Source: Serinicoccus marinus DSM 15273
GTDB taxonomy: Bacteria > Actinomycetota > Actinomycetes > Actinomycetales > Dermatophilaceae
Length of the DNA: 64,000 bases
Reading direction: 5' to 3'
Assembly (NCBI RefSeq): GCF_008386315.1
Contig: NZ_CP043808.1
Coordinates: forward strand, 1,798,001 to 1,862,000
Below the pieces are notes generated by a model, which saw only the letters and a program-made list of their open reading frames with translations, made no database searches and was not told where the DNA came from. The position numbers were made by a program, and so were the translations under genes. Positions 29,051 through 39,251 of this stretch are shown one piece after another; within the stretch, counting starts at the first letter, position 1; the number at the start of each line of letters is the position of its first letter.

Positions 29051-30208
29051 ATGAGCAGCGCCCGTGAGCACGCCCGGGCCGCCGGACACGTGGTCCTCGA
29101 CCCGCTGCGCGAGGAGATCACCCCCGGCGCGGCACGGACCAGGGTGCTGCGGCTGCGCTCCCGGGCCTGGCTGATCCTGCAGGCGGCGACCGGTGCGGTC
29201 CTGGCGTGGTTCGTCGCCCACGACCTGCTCGGCCACGCGCTGCCCTTCTTCGCCCCGATCACCGCGATGGTCTGTCTTGGACTGACCTACGGCGACCGGC
29301 TCCGACGCATCGTCGAGCTGACCATCGGGGTGGCCATCGGCGTGGGCATCGGCGACCTCTTCGTCCACGTCTTCGGCACCGGGCTGTGGCAGATCTTCGC
29401 GGTCTGCGTCGTCGCGATGTCGCTCGCCGTCCTGGCCGGGGCCGGGCAGCTGCTCATGATGCAGGCCGGGATCCAGGGCGTCATCATCACCACCCTGGTC
29501 GCCGGGGACGGACAGGCCTTCAACCGCTGGCTGGACGCCGCGGTCGGCGGCGGGGTGGCGCTGCTCATCGCCATGCTGGCGCCGATGCGATCGACCACGA
29601 AGCGGCCGCGGGAGCGGATCATCGCCCTCGTGGGTCACCTCGCCGAGGTGCTCACCGACACCGCGCAGAGCCTGCGCAACCGGGACGTGGGCCGGGCCAC
29701 CCGGGCGCTGCAGACCGCCCGGGGCCTGTCCGCCGAGCTGGAGGCGCTCCAGGACACCACCGCCGAGGCCGCGGCTGCCGCGCGCCTGGCTCCGCTGCTG
29801 TCCGGGGTGCACAAGGCGGAGGTCCAGGAGATCAAGGTGCTGCTGCAACCGCTCGACCTCGCGATCCGCAACATCCGGGTGCTCGCCCGACGCGCCGAGG
29901 CGGCGGTCGGGGCCGGGGAGTTCGTGCCGGACTCCTACACCGACATGGTCGAGGGGCTGGCCGAGGCGGCCGCCGTCCTGCAGGAGAAGCTGGAGCACCG
30001 GGAGCCGCTGGGCGGCGCGCAGGAGGACCTGGTGCACCTCGCCCGGCAGTCCACCTGGGGGCACTCCCGCGCCGGCCTGTCCGCCGAGGTGCTCCGCGCC
30101 CAGGTGCGCTCCACCGTCGTGGACCTGCTGGTGCTCTCCGGCATGACGACCGCCGAGGCGCGGCGCCGGGTGCCGCCGACCCGTGACGAGATCGACCCCG
30201 TGGAGTAG
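29051..30208 (+). CDS. FUSC/aromatic acid exporter family membrane protein
   Basis: The 385-residue protein has five to six membrane helices in the first 190 residues (FFAPITAMVCLGLTYGDRLR, ELTIGVAIGVGIGDLFV, VAMSLAVLAGAGQLL, AAVGGGVALLIAMLAP). A long helical cytoplasmic tail follows. This is the layout of FUSC/ArAE-type proteins. Substrate is unknown. The ATG follows GAGGGC. It ends one base before the convergent PH-domain gene, so the two 3' ends must share or overlap transcripts; no terminator is visible between them. Confidence 0.82.
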   Translation: MSSAREHARAAGHVVLDPLREEITPGAARTRVLRLRSRAWLILQAATGAVLAWFVAHDLLGHALPFFAPITAMVCLGLTYGDRLRRIVELTIGVAIGVGIGDLFVHVFGTGLWQIFAVCVVAMSLAVLAGAGQLLMMQAGIQGVIITTLVAGDGQAFNRWLDAAVGGGVALLIAMLAPMRSTTKRPRERIIALVGHLAEVLTDTAQSLRNRDVGRATRALQTARGLSAELEALQDTTAEAAAAARLAPLLSGVHKAEVQEIKVLLQPLDLAIRNIRVLARRAEAAVGAGEFVPDSYTDMVEGLAEAAAVLQEKLEHREPLGGAQEDLVHLARQSTWGHSRAGLSAEVLRAQVRSTVVDLLVLSGMTTAEARRRVPPTRDEIDPVE

Positions 30209-30209
30209 C

Positions 30210-30659
30210 TCAGCGCTGGTGGTGCTCGACCAGGGCCGCCAGCCGGGAGGCCTCACGCTTCGCCCGCTCGCCGTCCGCGCGCTGGATCGCCATGACGGCC
30301 AGCTCCTCGGTGTCGTTCAGCTCGAGCACCACCCAGGGCGCGCCGGGCGTGAAGGTCACCGAGGCGACCTGCGACCACTCCAGCTCGCGCCGCAGCACGA
30401 GGTTGACGACCACGAGCCCGGCGGCGGAGGGGATCGCGCGGATGAGGGCATACCGCCAGAGGAAGGCCCCCATGGCGAGGCCCAAGCCGGCGATGAAGAT
30501 CCGGTTGAGCAGCGCCATCGTCGGGCTGGCACCGGCGTAGGTGGGACCGAGGACCGCCACGAGCCCGAAGATCAGCACCGAGGCGAGCCCCGCGACCCGA
30601 GCCACCCGCGCGCCGGTCACCGGGCGGAACGGCGCGTAGGGGTCGGTCGCCCCGCTCAC
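30210..30659 (-). CDS. PH-domain membrane protein (CFP-6-like)
   Basis: The 149-residue protein has two membrane helices (VAGLASVLIFGLVAVLGPTY and IFIAGLGLAMGAFLWRYALI) followed by a bacterial pleckstrin-homology-like domain (LVVVNLVLRRELEWSQVASV, APWVVLELNDTEELAVMAIQ). In actinobacteria this gene usually follows ribH. Here it is coupled by a 4-base overlap to the PnuC/RibM-type gene and no rib gene is present. Confidence 0.82.
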   Translation of the reverse strand: MSGATDPYAPFRPVTGARVARVAGLASVLIFGLVAVLGPTYAGASPTMALLNRIFIAGLGLAMGAFLWRYALIRAIPSAAGLVVVNLVLRRELEWSQVASVTFTPGAPWVVLELNDTEELAVMAIQRADGERAKREASRLAALVEHHQR

Positions 30660-31381
30660 GACCGCGCCCTGGTGTCACCCGCGGCCGGGCCGGCCCCGGT
30701 CACCGCGCCCTGCGGCGCCTCGTCCCGCGCGGCCCGGGACCACACGACGAAGCCCCACAGCACGAGCGCGCCGTAGACGGCATACATCACCGCGGAGGGG
30801 TAGTAGCCCGAGTGCCACAGCAGCGGCACCCCGACGAGGTCCACGGCGATCCACACCAGCCAGAAGTCCACCCAGCCGCGGGCCATGGCGTAGGTCGCCA
30901 GCATCGACCCCACGAAGATCCAGGCGTCGGTCCAGTAGTACCAGCGCGGTGCCGGCCAGCCCGCGCCCACCTGCGCGAAGACCCACTGGGCCAGCACGAC
31001 GAGGAGTGCGGCGGCGAGCAGGTATGCCGTGCGCTCGCGCAGCGTCGCCCAGCGGGGGGTGATCGCCGGCTCACCCTTGGCGCGGGTGCGGCGGGAGGCC
31101 TGCCAGCGCCACCAGCCGTAGACGCTGGTCGCGATGAAGAAGACCTGCCGGGCGGCCTGCCCGAAGAGGCTGTGCTCCTGCGGGTTCGCGAACCACACCC
31201 CCATGAAGACGGTGAAGAGCAGCAGGTTGCCGACGATGCCGACCGGCCAGGCCCAGACGGTCCGTCGCATGCCGAGCAGCGCCGAGGCGAAGCCGAAGCC
31301 GTTGCCGACGACCTCGCGCCAGGCGACGCTGTGGCCCAGGACGGAGACCTCGGCGTAGAACAGGTCACCCCAGACGTCCAC
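30656..31381 (-). CDS. PnuC/RibM-type vitamin transporter
   Basis: The 241-residue protein has seven or so membrane helices and the PnuC-family motifs (EVVGNGFGFASALLGMRRTVWAWPVGI, FFIATSVYGWWRWQ, WVDFWLVWIAVDLVGV). PnuC proteins take up nicotinamide riboside, and the RibM/PnuX branch takes up riboflavin. Position argues for RibM: in many actinobacteria the rib operon lies between rpe and the PH-domain gene, as this gene does. The rib enzymes are absent here. Start GTG 31381 is 2 bases past the rpe stop. No riboswitch is visible in front. Assignment to riboflavin is inference. Confidence 0.85.
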   Translation of the reverse strand: MDVWGDLFYAEVSVLGHSVAWREVVGNGFGFASALLGMRRTVWAWPVGIVGNLLLFTVFMGVWFANPQEHSLFGQAARQVFFIATSVYGWWRWQASRRTRAKGEPAITPRWATLRERTAYLLAAALLVVLAQWVFAQVGAGWPAPRWYYWTDAWIFVGSMLATYAMARGWVDFWLVWIAVDLVGVPLLWHSGYYPSAVMYAVYGALVLWGFVVWSRAARDEAPQGAVTGAGPAAGDTRARS

Positions 31382-31383
31382 GC

Positions 31384-32076
31384 TCAGACCTCGGGCGAGG
31401 AGCTGAAGGAGGACGCTGCGGCGGCGCGGCGGAGGTCCGCGACGGCGCCGGCCACGTCGTCGGCGCCGTAGACCGCGGAGCCGGCGACGAAGACGTCGGC
31501 CCCGGCCTCGGCGCACCGGGCGATCGTGTCCTGCGCCACGCCCCCGTCCACCTGCACCCAGATGTCGCCACCGTGCCGACGCACCGCCTCCCGGACCTCG
31601 CGCACCTTGGCCAGCTGGTCGTCCATGAAGGACTGCCCGCCGAAGCCCGGCTCGACCGTCATGACGAGCACCATGTCGAGCTCGGGCAGCAGATCGGCAT
31701 ACGGGGCGAAGGGGGTGCCGGGCTTGAGCGCCATCGCCGAGCGCGCCCCCGCGGCCCGGATGGCCCGCGCGGTGCCGACCGGGTCCGCGGCCGCCTCGAC
31801 GTGGAAGGTCACCGAGGAGGCACCTGCCTCGGCGTAGCCGGGCGCCCACCGGTCGGGGTCCTCGATCATGAGGTGGCAGTCCAGCGGGACCGGGCTGACC
31901 TGGGCCAGCGCCTCCACGACCGGTCGACCCAGGGTGAGGTTGGGCACGAAGTGGGCGTCCATGACGTCGACGTGCGCCCAGTCCGCGGTCTCGATGGCGC
32001 GGAGCTCTTCGGCCAGGTGGGCGAAGTCCGCGGCGAGGATGGAGGGGCTGATCTGCGGGTGCGCGGGCGGGGCCAT
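31384..32076 (-). CDS. rpe: Ribulose-phosphate 3-epimerase
   Basis: Rpe interconverts ribulose-5-P and xylulose-5-P in the pentose phosphate pathway. The 230-residue TIM barrel shows [33 protein letters not shown] (metal His and Asp), [24 protein letters not shown] and VDGGV, all catalytic or metal-binding segments. It follows rsmB after 4 bases and precedes the PnuC/RibM-type gene. Confidence 0.96.
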   Translation of the reverse strand: MAPPAHPQISPSILAADFAHLAEELRAIETADWAHVDVMDAHFVPNLTLGRPVVEALAQVSPVPLDCHLMIEDPDRWAPGYAEAGASSVTFHVEAAADPVGTARAIRAAGARSAMALKPGTPFAPYADLLPELDMVLVMTVEPGFGGQSFMDDQLAKVREVREAVRRHGGDIWVQVDGGVAQDTIARCAEAGADVFVAGSAVYGADDVAGAVADLRRAAAASSFSSSPEV

Positions 32077-32080
32077 GCGC

Positions 32081-33646
32081 TCAGTCTAGAGAGCGTGCCG
32101 CGCGGCGGAGCAGGGCCACGAACATCCCGTCCGTGCCGTGCCGGTGCGGCCACAGCTGGGCCCACGGGCCGTCCCCGGTGTCCGGCACGGGGGCTCCGGA
32201 GCGGTCGCGCAGCAGCGGCCGGACGTCCACCGGCTCGACGTCGGGCCGGCGCTTGAGCACGTCCTTGACGACCAGCTCGGTCTCGGCGAGGTGCGGCGAG
32301 CAGGTGGCGTAGGCCACGAGGCCCCCGGGCCGCACGGCGGTGAGCGCCGAGTCCAGCAGCGCGCGCTGCAGCGGACCGAGGGTGCCGAGGTCCTGGGGCG
32401 AGCGGCGCCACCGCGCCTCGGGGCGGCGGCGCAGCGCGCCCAGCCCGGTGCAGGGCGCGTCGACCAGGACGCGGTCGTAGGTGTCCGGCTCCTCGGCCCC
32501 CACGTCACGGCCGTCGCCGACGGTGACGTCGACCCGGGCCCCGGCGTGGACCGGGCCGACGAGGGTGTGCCGGAGGAGCTCGGCGCGGTGCTCGCTCACC
32601 TCGTTGGCCCGCAGCCGGGCCCCCTGCTGGGCCGCGAGCGCCGCCAGCAGCCCGGCCTTGCCTCCCGGTCCGGCGCACAGGTCCAGCCAGCGCTGCTCGC
32701 TGCCCTCGGCGAGCTCGGGCAGGGGCGCCTGCGCCAGGGCGATGGTGAGCAGCTGGGAGCCGGCGTCCTGCACCGCCGCGCGGCCCTCGCGGACCGCCGC
32801 CAGGGCTCCGGGGTCTCCCTGCGGCAGCTCCCACGCGGTCGGCGCGATGCCGGCGGGCCGGGCGCCGCCCGCCTCGAGCTCCTCCTCGGCCCCGAGACCG
32901 GGGCGGCCGACCAGCGTCAGCGGGCCCGGGGTGTTGTGGGCGGCCAGGAGCCGGGCGAGCTCGCCGGAGTCCGCGACGGAGTCCTCGGGGGCGGCGCCCC
33001 GGGCGGCCACCAGCGACGCGCGCAGCGCCCGGACGACCCACTCGGGGTGCGAGTGCTCCAGGGCGAGCCGGGCGAGCGGGTCCTCCAGACCCTCGACCAG
33101 GCTCGCAACCCAGGCGTCCCGGTCCTGGCTGCTCACCCGTCGCAGCACCGCGTTGACGAAGCCCCCCGCGCCCTGGCTCACCTGCTGTCGCGCCAGCCCC
33201 ACGGTGGCGCTCACCGCGGCGTGGTCCGGCACCCGCATCCCCAGCAGCTGGTGGACGCCGAGGCGCAGGACGGTGCGGACCGGTCCGTCGATCTCCGCGA
33301 CCGGGCGGCCCGCGGCCTGCGCGACGACGGCGTCGTAGAGCCCCCGCATCCGGAGGGTGCCGTAGGTCAGCTCGGTCGCGAAGGCGGCGTCGCGGCCGGT
33401 GAGCGAGGCCGAGCGCAGCGCCCTCGGGAGCACCAGGTTGGCGAAGGCCTCGTCGGTGTCCACCTGCCGCAGCACGCGGAAGGCGACCGTGCGGGCGGGG
33501 TCGGCCTCCCTGGTGCGCTGCGAGGGGGTCTGGGCCGACCGGCGTCGTGGCCCGCGCCGGCCGTCGCGGCCGCCCGTCCGGTCGCGGTTACCGCCGCCGG
33601 ACCGACCCTGGCCTCCCCCACCACGGGCCGGGCGGTCCTCAGCCAC
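32081..33646 (-). CDS. rsmB: 16S rRNA m5C967 methyltransferase (RsmB/Sun)
   Basis: The 521-residue enzyme starts with ~45 Gly/Arg-rich disordered residues, then a NusB-like RNA-binding domain ([23 protein letters not shown]) and a C-terminal SAM methyltransferase domain. SAM site: [19 protein letters not shown]. The two catalytic Cys are in [16 protein letters not shown] and [13 protein letters not shown]. It overlaps fmt by 8 bases; fmt-rsmB-rpe is a standard actinobacterial order. Confidence 0.95.
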   Translation of the reverse strand: MAEDRPARGGGGQGRSGGGNRDRTGGRDGRRGPRRRSAQTPSQRTREADPARTVAFRVLRQVDTDEAFANLVLPRALRSASLTGRDAAFATELTYGTLRMRGLYDAVVAQAAGRPVAEIDGPVRTVLRLGVHQLLGMRVPDHAAVSATVGLARQQVSQGAGGFVNAVLRRVSSQDRDAWVASLVEGLEDPLARLALEHSHPEWVVRALRASLVAARGAAPEDSVADSGELARLLAAHNTPGPLTLVGRPGLGAEEELEAGGARPAGIAPTAWELPQGDPGALAAVREGRAAVQDAGSQLLTIALAQAPLPELAEGSEQRWLDLCAGPGGKAGLLAALAAQQGARLRANEVSEHRAELLRHTLVGPVHAGARVDVTVGDGRDVGAEEPDTYDRVLVDAPCTGLGALRRRPEARWRRSPQDLGTLGPLQRALLDSALTAVRPGGLVAYATCSPHLAETELVVKDVLKRRPDVEPVDVRPLLRDRSGAPVPDTGDGPWAQLWPHRHGTDGMFVALLRRAARSLD

Positions 33647-34577
33647 CGAGCACCTCCCTGGGCCCGGGCCGCACGCCCCGGGCCCAGTCGGTCGCGGCCA
33701 TCGCGCGCTTGCCCTGGGCCTGCACCTGCCCCAGCTGCACGGGGGTGCTGCCGGTGCCGACGAGAACCTGGTCCCTACCGACGTGTACCTCGCCGGGCGC
33801 GAGCCGCACCTCCTGCGGTCCCTGCTCCGCCGGCACGACCGGGCCGAGCTTGAGCCGCGCGCCCCGGAAGGTGGTCCAGGCGCCCGGTGCGGGTGTGCAC
33901 GAGCGCACGAGCCGGTCCACCGCGTAGGCGGGGTGGTCCCAGACGACCCAGGCGTCCTCGACCGTGATCTTGGGCGCCAGGCTCACCCCGTCGGCGGGCT
34001 GCGGCTCGGGCGTCAGGGCCCCGGCCTCCAGCGCGTCGAGAGTGCTGACGAGCAGGTGGGCCCCGGCCTCGGCCAGCCGGTCGAGCAGGTCGCCGGAGGT
34101 GTCCCGCGGCCGCACGGTCTCGGTGAGCCGGGCGAGGACCGGCCCGGTGTCCATACCCTCCTCCAGCAGGAAGGTCACCGCACCGGTCACGTCGTCACCG
34201 GCACGCAGCGCGTGCTGCACCGGCGCCGCGCCACGGTAGGCCGGCAGGAGGGAGAAGTGGAGGTTGACCCACCCGTGCCTCGGGAGGGGCAGCAGGGCAG
34301 GTGGCACCAGCAGGCCGTAGGCGACCACCGGGCAGGCGTCGGGTGCCCAGTCTCGGAGCTGGTCCTGGGCCTCGGCGTCACGGAGCGAGGACGGGGTTGC
34401 GACGGGTATGCCTGCCTCGAGCGCGACCTCGCGGACCGGGGACGGGCGCAGCGAGCGGCCGCGGCCGGCCCGGGCATCCGGGCGGGTCAGCACCCCGACG
34501 ACCTCGTGCTCCGAACGCAGCATGGCACGCAGACTCGGGACCGCCGCGTCGGGGGTCCCGGCGAAGACGAGACGCAC
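33639..34577 (-). CDS. fmt: Methionyl-tRNA formyltransferase
   Basis: Fmt formylates initiator Met-tRNA with 10-formyl-THF. The 312-residue product has [20 protein letters not shown], the catalytic [21 protein letters not shown] (Asn, His) and the Asp in [12 protein letters not shown], then the C-terminal OB-like domain. It begins 6 bases after the stop of the oligopeptide ABC ATPase gene; usually priA is the neighbour, so an ABC cassette has been interposed. Confidence 0.95.
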   Translation of the reverse strand: MRLVFAGTPDAAVPSLRAMLRSEHEVVGVLTRPDARAGRGRSLRPSPVREVALEAGIPVATPSSLRDAEAQDQLRDWAPDACPVVAYGLLVPPALLPLPRHGWVNLHFSLLPAYRGAAPVQHALRAGDDVTGAVTFLLEEGMDTGPVLARLTETVRPRDTSGDLLDRLAEAGAHLLVSTLDALEAGALTPEPQPADGVSLAPKITVEDAWVVWDHPAYAVDRLVRSCTPAPGAWTTFRGARLKLGPVVPAEQGPQEVRLAPGEVHVGRDQVLVGTGSTPVQLGQVQAQGKRAMAATDWARGVRPGPREVLGG

Positions 34578-34583
34578 GCGGGC

Positions 34584-36425
34584 TCAGCGACGCTTCCGGT
34601 CGCGGCCGTCGCCGACCTCGTCCACCTGCACGACCTCGGCCTCGCTGGAGGACTGGTGGAACTCCTCGGCGTCGACGTTGAGCTCGACGATCTCCTCGCC
34701 CTGCTCACGCAGCAGCTCGTGCCGGTCCCTCCGGCGACGTCCCTGCTCCACCGGGTCGGGCACCGGCGCGGCGGCGATGAGCCGCTGGGTGTACTCCTGC
34801 GTGGGATGCTCCATGATCTGCTCGCGCGGGCCGGCCTCGACGACCTTGCCGTTCTGCAGCACGACCACCTTGTGGGCCAGCAGGTCGATGACCGCCAGGT
34901 CGTGGCTGATGAACAGGCAGGCGAAGCCGAACTGCTCCTGGAGCTCGGCGAAGATCTTGAGCACCCGCGCCTGCACCGACACGTCGAGGGCCGAGGTGGG
35001 CTCGTCGGCCACCAGCAGCTCCGGGTCGAGGGTCAGGGCGCGCGCGACCGAGATGCGCTGCCGCTGGCCGCCGGAGACCTCGTGCGGGTAGCGGTTGTAG
35101 ACCTCGCGCGGCAGGTGCACCGCGTCGAGCAGCTCGTAGACCCGCTGCTCGCGGGACTTGCGGTCACCGACCTTGTGCACGACCAGCGGCTCGGCAATGC
35201 ACTCGCCGATCGGCAGCCGTGGGTTCAGCGAGGCGGCCGGGTCCTGGAAGATGACGCCGATCCGCCGGCGCAGCGGCTTGAGGTCCTTGCGCCTCACCCC
35301 GGTGATGTCCTGGCCGAGCAGCCTGAACTCGCCGGACGCGGCGGGGATGAGGCCCAGGGCGCACCGGCCGATCGTGCTCTTGCCCGAGCCGGACTCCCCG
35401 ACCAACCCGACGATCTCACCCTGCCGCACGTCGAAGCTGACGTCGTCGACGGCGCGAAAGGGCGCCTTGCCGAGCCGCTGGTACTCGATGACGAGGTTCT
35501 TCAGCTCGATCGCCAGCGGCGCCTCGGCGTCGACCTCCTCCTTGACGCTGATGCCCATCTGCCCGCGCCCGGCGCCCATCCGGGGGACGGACCCGAGGAG
35601 CATCTTGGTGTAGTCGTGGTTGGGGTGCAGCAGCACCTCCTCCACGGTCCCGCGCTCGACGATCTCGCCCTTGAACATCACCGCGACGCGGTCGGCCATG
35701 TCGGCGACCACGCCCATGTTGTGCGTGATGAGCAGGATGCCGGTGTTGAGCTTGTCCTTGAGCGAGCGGAGCAGGTCCAGGATGTCGGCCTGCACGGTGA
35801 CGTCCAGGGCCGTGGTCGGCTCGTCGGCGATGATGACCTTGGGGTCACAGCTGATCGCGATGGCGATGACCACGCGCTGCCGCTGACCTCCGGACAGCTC
35901 GTGCGGGTACTTCTTCATCTGCCGCTCGGGCTCGGGGATGCCCACCATGCCCAGCAGCTCGATCGCCCGGCTCCAGGCCGCGGCGCCGCGGGCGACGCCG
36001 TGCAGCTCCATGGACTCCACCATCTGGGTGCCGACGGTGAGGACCGGGTTGAGCGCCGTCATCGGCTCCTGGAAGACCATGGCCACGTCGTTGCCGCGCA
36101 GGCGACGCATCTTCGACTCGGTGAGCCCGCCCACGTCGCGCCCCGCCACGTTGACCTGGCCCCCGATCGTCGCGTTGCGGGGCAGGAGGCGCATGGCGGT
36201 CATCGACGTCACCGACTTGCCCGAGCCGGACTCGCCGACGAGGGCGACGACCTCGCCCGGGCGCACCCGCAGGTCCACGCCCTTGACGGCGTGCACGCTG
36301 CCGAACTCGGTGCGGAAGCGCACGTCGACGTCGTCGAAGGCGAGCACGACCTCCTCGTCGCCGGTCGGCGTGCCCGAGCCGGTGTAGACCGGCTGCCCCG
36401 AGCTGCTCTGCGTGGTCGTCGTCAT
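34584..36425 (-). CDS. Fused oligopeptide/dipeptide ABC ATPase (OppD-OppF type)
   Basis: The 613-residue protein contains two complete ATPase domains. Domain 1 (~28-285) has GESGSGKSVTSM, LSGGQRQRVVIAIA and IIADEPTTALDVTVQ. Domain 2 (~310-565) has GESGSGKST, VSGGQRQRISVARAL and LLVADEPTSALDVS. This is the OppD and OppF pair in one chain, a common actinobacterial arrangement. The C-terminal ~50 residues are acidic. It shares one base with the preceding permease stop, and powers the importer encoded upstream. Confidence 0.94.
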   Translation of the reverse strand: MTTTTQSSSGQPVYTGSGTPTGDEEVVLAFDDVDVRFRTEFGSVHAVKGVDLRVRPGEVVALVGESGSGKSVTSMTAMRLLPRNATIGGQVNVAGRDVGGLTESKMRRLRGNDVAMVFQEPMTALNPVLTVGTQMVESMELHGVARGAAAWSRAIELLGMVGIPEPERQMKKYPHELSGGQRQRVVIAIAISCDPKVIIADEPTTALDVTVQADILDLLRSLKDKLNTGILLITHNMGVVADMADRVAVMFKGEIVERGTVEEVLLHPNHDYTKMLLGSVPRMGAGRGQMGISVKEEVDAEAPLAIELKNLVIEYQRLGKAPFRAVDDVSFDVRQGEIVGLVGESGSGKSTIGRCALGLIPAASGEFRLLGQDITGVRRKDLKPLRRRIGVIFQDPAASLNPRLPIGECIAEPLVVHKVGDRKSREQRVYELLDAVHLPREVYNRYPHEVSGGQRQRISVARALTLDPELLVADEPTSALDVSVQARVLKIFAELQEQFGFACLFISHDLAVIDLLAHKVVVLQNGKVVEAGPREQIMEHPTQEYTQRLIAAAPVPDPVEQGRRRRDRHELLREQGEEIVELNVDAEEFHQSSSEAEVVQVDEVGDGRDRKRR

Positions 36426-37366
36426 CAGTCGGCCGTCCTGTTCTGCCGGGGGTCGAAGGCATCGCGCAGCCCGTCACCGAGGAAGTTCACCGAGAGCGCG
36501 ATCGCGAGGATCATGATGCCGGGCCACCAGAACAGCCACGGCCGGGTGAGGAAGGCGTTCTGGTAGTCCGAGATGAGCAGGCCCAGCGAGGTGTCCGGTG
36601 GCCGGACCCCGAAGCCGAGGTACGACAACGAGGACTCCAGCAGGATGGTCGTGGCGATCGTGAGGGTGGCGCTGACGATGATCGTGCCGATGGTGTTGGG
36701 CAGGATGTGCTTGAAGATCACCCGGCCGGACCCGGTCCCGATCGCCTCGGCGGCGGTGACGAACTCGCGCTCGCGCAGCGAGAGCACCTCGCCCCGCACC
36801 AGCCGGGCCAGGCCGGTCCACGAGACCAGGCTGAGGACCAGCGCCAGCGACCAGATGCCCCCACCGGCCATCTTGCCGAGCACCGCGGCCAGGACCAGCA
36901 GCGGGATGATGATGAACAGGTCGGTCACCCGCATGAGGATCGCCTCGACCCAGCCGCGGTAGAAGCCGGCCAGCGCCCCGATGATCGTCCCGACCAGGGT
37001 GGAGAGCAACCCGACGGTGAAGGCCACGATCAGGGTCCGCTGCGTGCCCCGCATCGTCAGCGCGAAGTAGTCCTTGCCGATGGTGTCCTGCCCGAACGGG
37101 TTCTCGCCGACCTGGACCGGCCAGAGCTGCAGCGTCGGTCGGCCGCCGTCCACCGCGACACCGGCGTCGTAGAACGTCTTGTCCCACCAGGCCGGGATCC
37201 ATCCGTAGCCGATGGACGTGAACGCCATGAGCGTGATGAAGACCAGGACGAAGAGCGAGACCATGGCGCCCTTGTGCCGGAAGAACCGGCGGCGGACGAG
37301 CTGGCCCTGCGAGTAGGACTTCTGGCTGAGGTCGATCTGCTTCTCGACCGAGTAGACCTCCTCCAC
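36425..37366 (-). CDS. Oligopeptide/dipeptide ABC permease (OppC type)
   Basis: The 313-residue permease has an N-terminal OppC_N helix (GAMVSLFVLVFITLMAFTSIG), an extracytoplasmic loop and the BPD_transp_1 domain with the EAA-type motif VTAAEAIGTGSGRVIFKHILPN. GTG 37366 is the only in-frame start as read. An ATG at 37419 with SD AGAGGA upstream (MTDSQRPGRPGATR) is probably the true start: adding one base in the GCGGCCGCC stretch near 37380-37395 would join it to this frame. Confidence 0.88.
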   Translation of the reverse strand: MEEVYSVEKQIDLSQKSYSQGQLVRRRFFRHKGAMVSLFVLVFITLMAFTSIGYGWIPAWWDKTFYDAGVAVDGGRPTLQLWPVQVGENPFGQDTIGKDYFALTMRGTQRTLIVAFTVGLLSTLVGTIIGALAGFYRGWVEAILMRVTDLFIIIPLLVLAAVLGKMAGGGIWSLALVLSLVSWTGLARLVRGEVLSLREREFVTAAEAIGTGSGRVIFKHILPNTIGTIIVSATLTIATTILLESSLSYLGFGVRPPDTSLGLLISDYQNAFLTRPWLFWWPGIMILAIALSVNFLGDGLRDAFDPRQNRTAD

Positions 37367-37471
37367 CCGGCTGGCGGCCGCGTGGCTCCGGGTCGTCCCG
37401 GGCGCTGGCTGTCGGTCATCGGGTGGTCCTCTGCTCTGTCGGGTGGGTCGCGGGGCGGCGGCGGGTGGGTG

Positions 37472-39011
37472 TCACCGGGCTCACGCCGGATCCGCGGGTC
37501 GAGGGAGGCGTAGGCGATGTCGGCGAACATGTTCATGAGCACCGCCGCGCCGCCGGCCACGAGGTAGTAGGCCATGACCGGGTTGGGGTCGACGAACTGC
37601 AGCCCTTGTCGGAACATCGCGCCCAGCCCGCGCCAGCCGAAGACGGACTCGGTGACGACGGCGCCGCCGAGCAGCGAGGCGAAGTCGAAGGCGACGATCG
37701 TCGTGATGGGGATGAGCGCGTTGCGTAGCGCGTGCTTGGTGAAGACCACGCGGTCCGAGAGCCCCTTGGAGCGGGCGGTGCGGATGTAGTCCTGGTTGAT
37801 GGTCTCCAGCATCGAACCGCGGGTGTATCGGCTGTAGGAGGCGATCGAGATCAGCGTCAGCACGATGGTGGGAAGCACCAGCTGGACCCCCCAGTTGTAG
37901 ATGCCCTCCCAGAAGGTGCCGTCGAAGCGCTCCGGGATGAAGCGGTTCTCCCCGATGGTGCTGATCTGTCGGTCACCGGACATCTCGAGGAACCCGGCCC
38001 AGCCGCGCAGCAGGTGGTCCATGAAGATGAGGAAGCCCATGGCGAGAGCGGTCCCGACGCTGACGATCATCGCGGTCCGCCGCTCGTAACCACCCATGAC
38101 CCAGCCCACGGCGAGGGCGACCGCCACCGTCACGAGAGCCAGCAGCAGGATCGTCAGCCAGCCTGACGGGTCCTCGAGGATCGGCCCGGTGACGAAGTAG
38201 CCCACGAGCCCCAGCCCGATGGTGACGAGCCCGGCGTACAGGATCTTGCGGTTGGCCAGGCCGACCGTCATGACGAGCATGAAGGCCAGCGCGGCCAGCG
38301 CACCCACGAGGATGAGCGGTAGCCCGAGCGCGGCTGGACCCACCAGTTCACCTGGTCGAAGGCGAAGACCAGCCCGAAGACGACGACGAAGGTCACGGCC
38401 CCGGTGACGAGTTGCCGCCGCAGGTCGCCGCCGAGCACCGAGGCCACGGCGAGGGCGAACAAGAAGGCGACGACGCCCATCGCTGCCGTCGACACGTCCG
38501 GGTCGGCCATCCAGTTGTTGAACCGGATCGCCCCGACCTCCTTGAGGAGGACCGCGGCCCAGAAGATCGGCAGCGAGAAGAAGAGGAAGGCGGCGAAGGT
38601 CACCGCGTAGTCGAAGCCGGAGTACTGCCGGATGGCCGAGAGGACACCGAGAGTGACGCCGATGAAGATCGCCAGGAAGGTCGCGATGGTCACCAGCCGC
38701 AGGCTCGCTCCCGCGGCGGACAGCAGCAGGTTGTTGACGCTTGCTCCGTCCCGCGTCATCCCGAGGTCGCACTGGAGCACGAAGCACCGGCTGACCCCGC
38801 TGAACCAGCCGAGGTAGCGCTCCCACCACGGGTCGTTGAGCCCCATGTTTTCGGTCCGGGCGTCCATGAGCTGCTGGCGGTTCTCGGCGCGCGACTCGCG
38901 CAGGTCCGCGAGCGGGTCGCCCGAGTTGATCGTGAGGACGTACATCAGCACGGAGCCGAGGAACATGATCAGCGCGGAGATCGCGATCCTGCGGAGGATG
39001 AACTGGAGCAC
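37472..39011 (-). CDS. Oligopeptide/dipeptide ABC permease (OppB type), frameshifted in this sequence
   Basis: The N-terminal part from GTG 39011 (MLQFILRRIAISALIMFLGS) and the C-terminal part (SIASYSRYTRGSMLETINQDYIRTARSKG, ITTIVAFDFASLLGGAVVTE) are in different frames. One base added at the CCC 38339-38341 joins WW to GPAALGLPL. Downstream, the frame as read runs on into oppC for about 400 bases; one more base near 37475 would give the ending DPRIRREPG and a stop at 37472. The repaired product is about 514 residues, long for OppB because of an extra hydrophobic insert in the middle. Two missing bases in one gene favour sequencing error but do not prove it. Confidence 0.82.
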
Positions 39012-39159
39012 GGGCCTGACCTTTGCAGTGAGAACGGTTCACGGCGGTGTGACGGACTGCCCGCAGACTCTAACCCCTCGGCAGGGGTGCTGACCACGGA
39101 CGCTCCCGGCGCGTGTCGCCGCCGGAGCAGCACGCCGAGTGGGGAGGTGCCGGACGACG

Positions 39160-39195
39160 AACGGGGTGGGAGGGAGTCGACCCTCCCACCCCGTT
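39160..39195 (-). terminator. Second intercistronic hairpin between oppA and oppB
   Basis: AACGGGGTGGGAGGG and its exact complement form a 15-bp stem with loop AGTCGA. It follows another 15-bp hairpin and precedes oppB. It may attenuate transcription into the permease genes or protect the upstream mRNA. Confidence 0.7.
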
Positions 39196-39205
39196 CACCG
39201 GTGCC

Positions 39206-39239
39206 GAGCCGGCAGCGGGACCAGTCCCGCTGCCGGCTC
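39206..39239 (-). terminator. First intercistronic hairpin after oppA
   Basis: GAGCCGGCAGCGGGA and its exact complement form a 15-bp stem with a 4-base loop, beginning 12 bases after the oppA stop. No U-tract. Together with the second hairpin it should make oppA mRNA more abundant than the permease mRNA. Confidence 0.7.
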
Positions 39240-39251
39240 AGCCGGGATGCG

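Noticed and set aside
37057..37471. Continuation of the oppB frame deep into oppC
   Set aside because: No family member has this tail; a missing base near 37475 explains it better than a ~400-base overlap.
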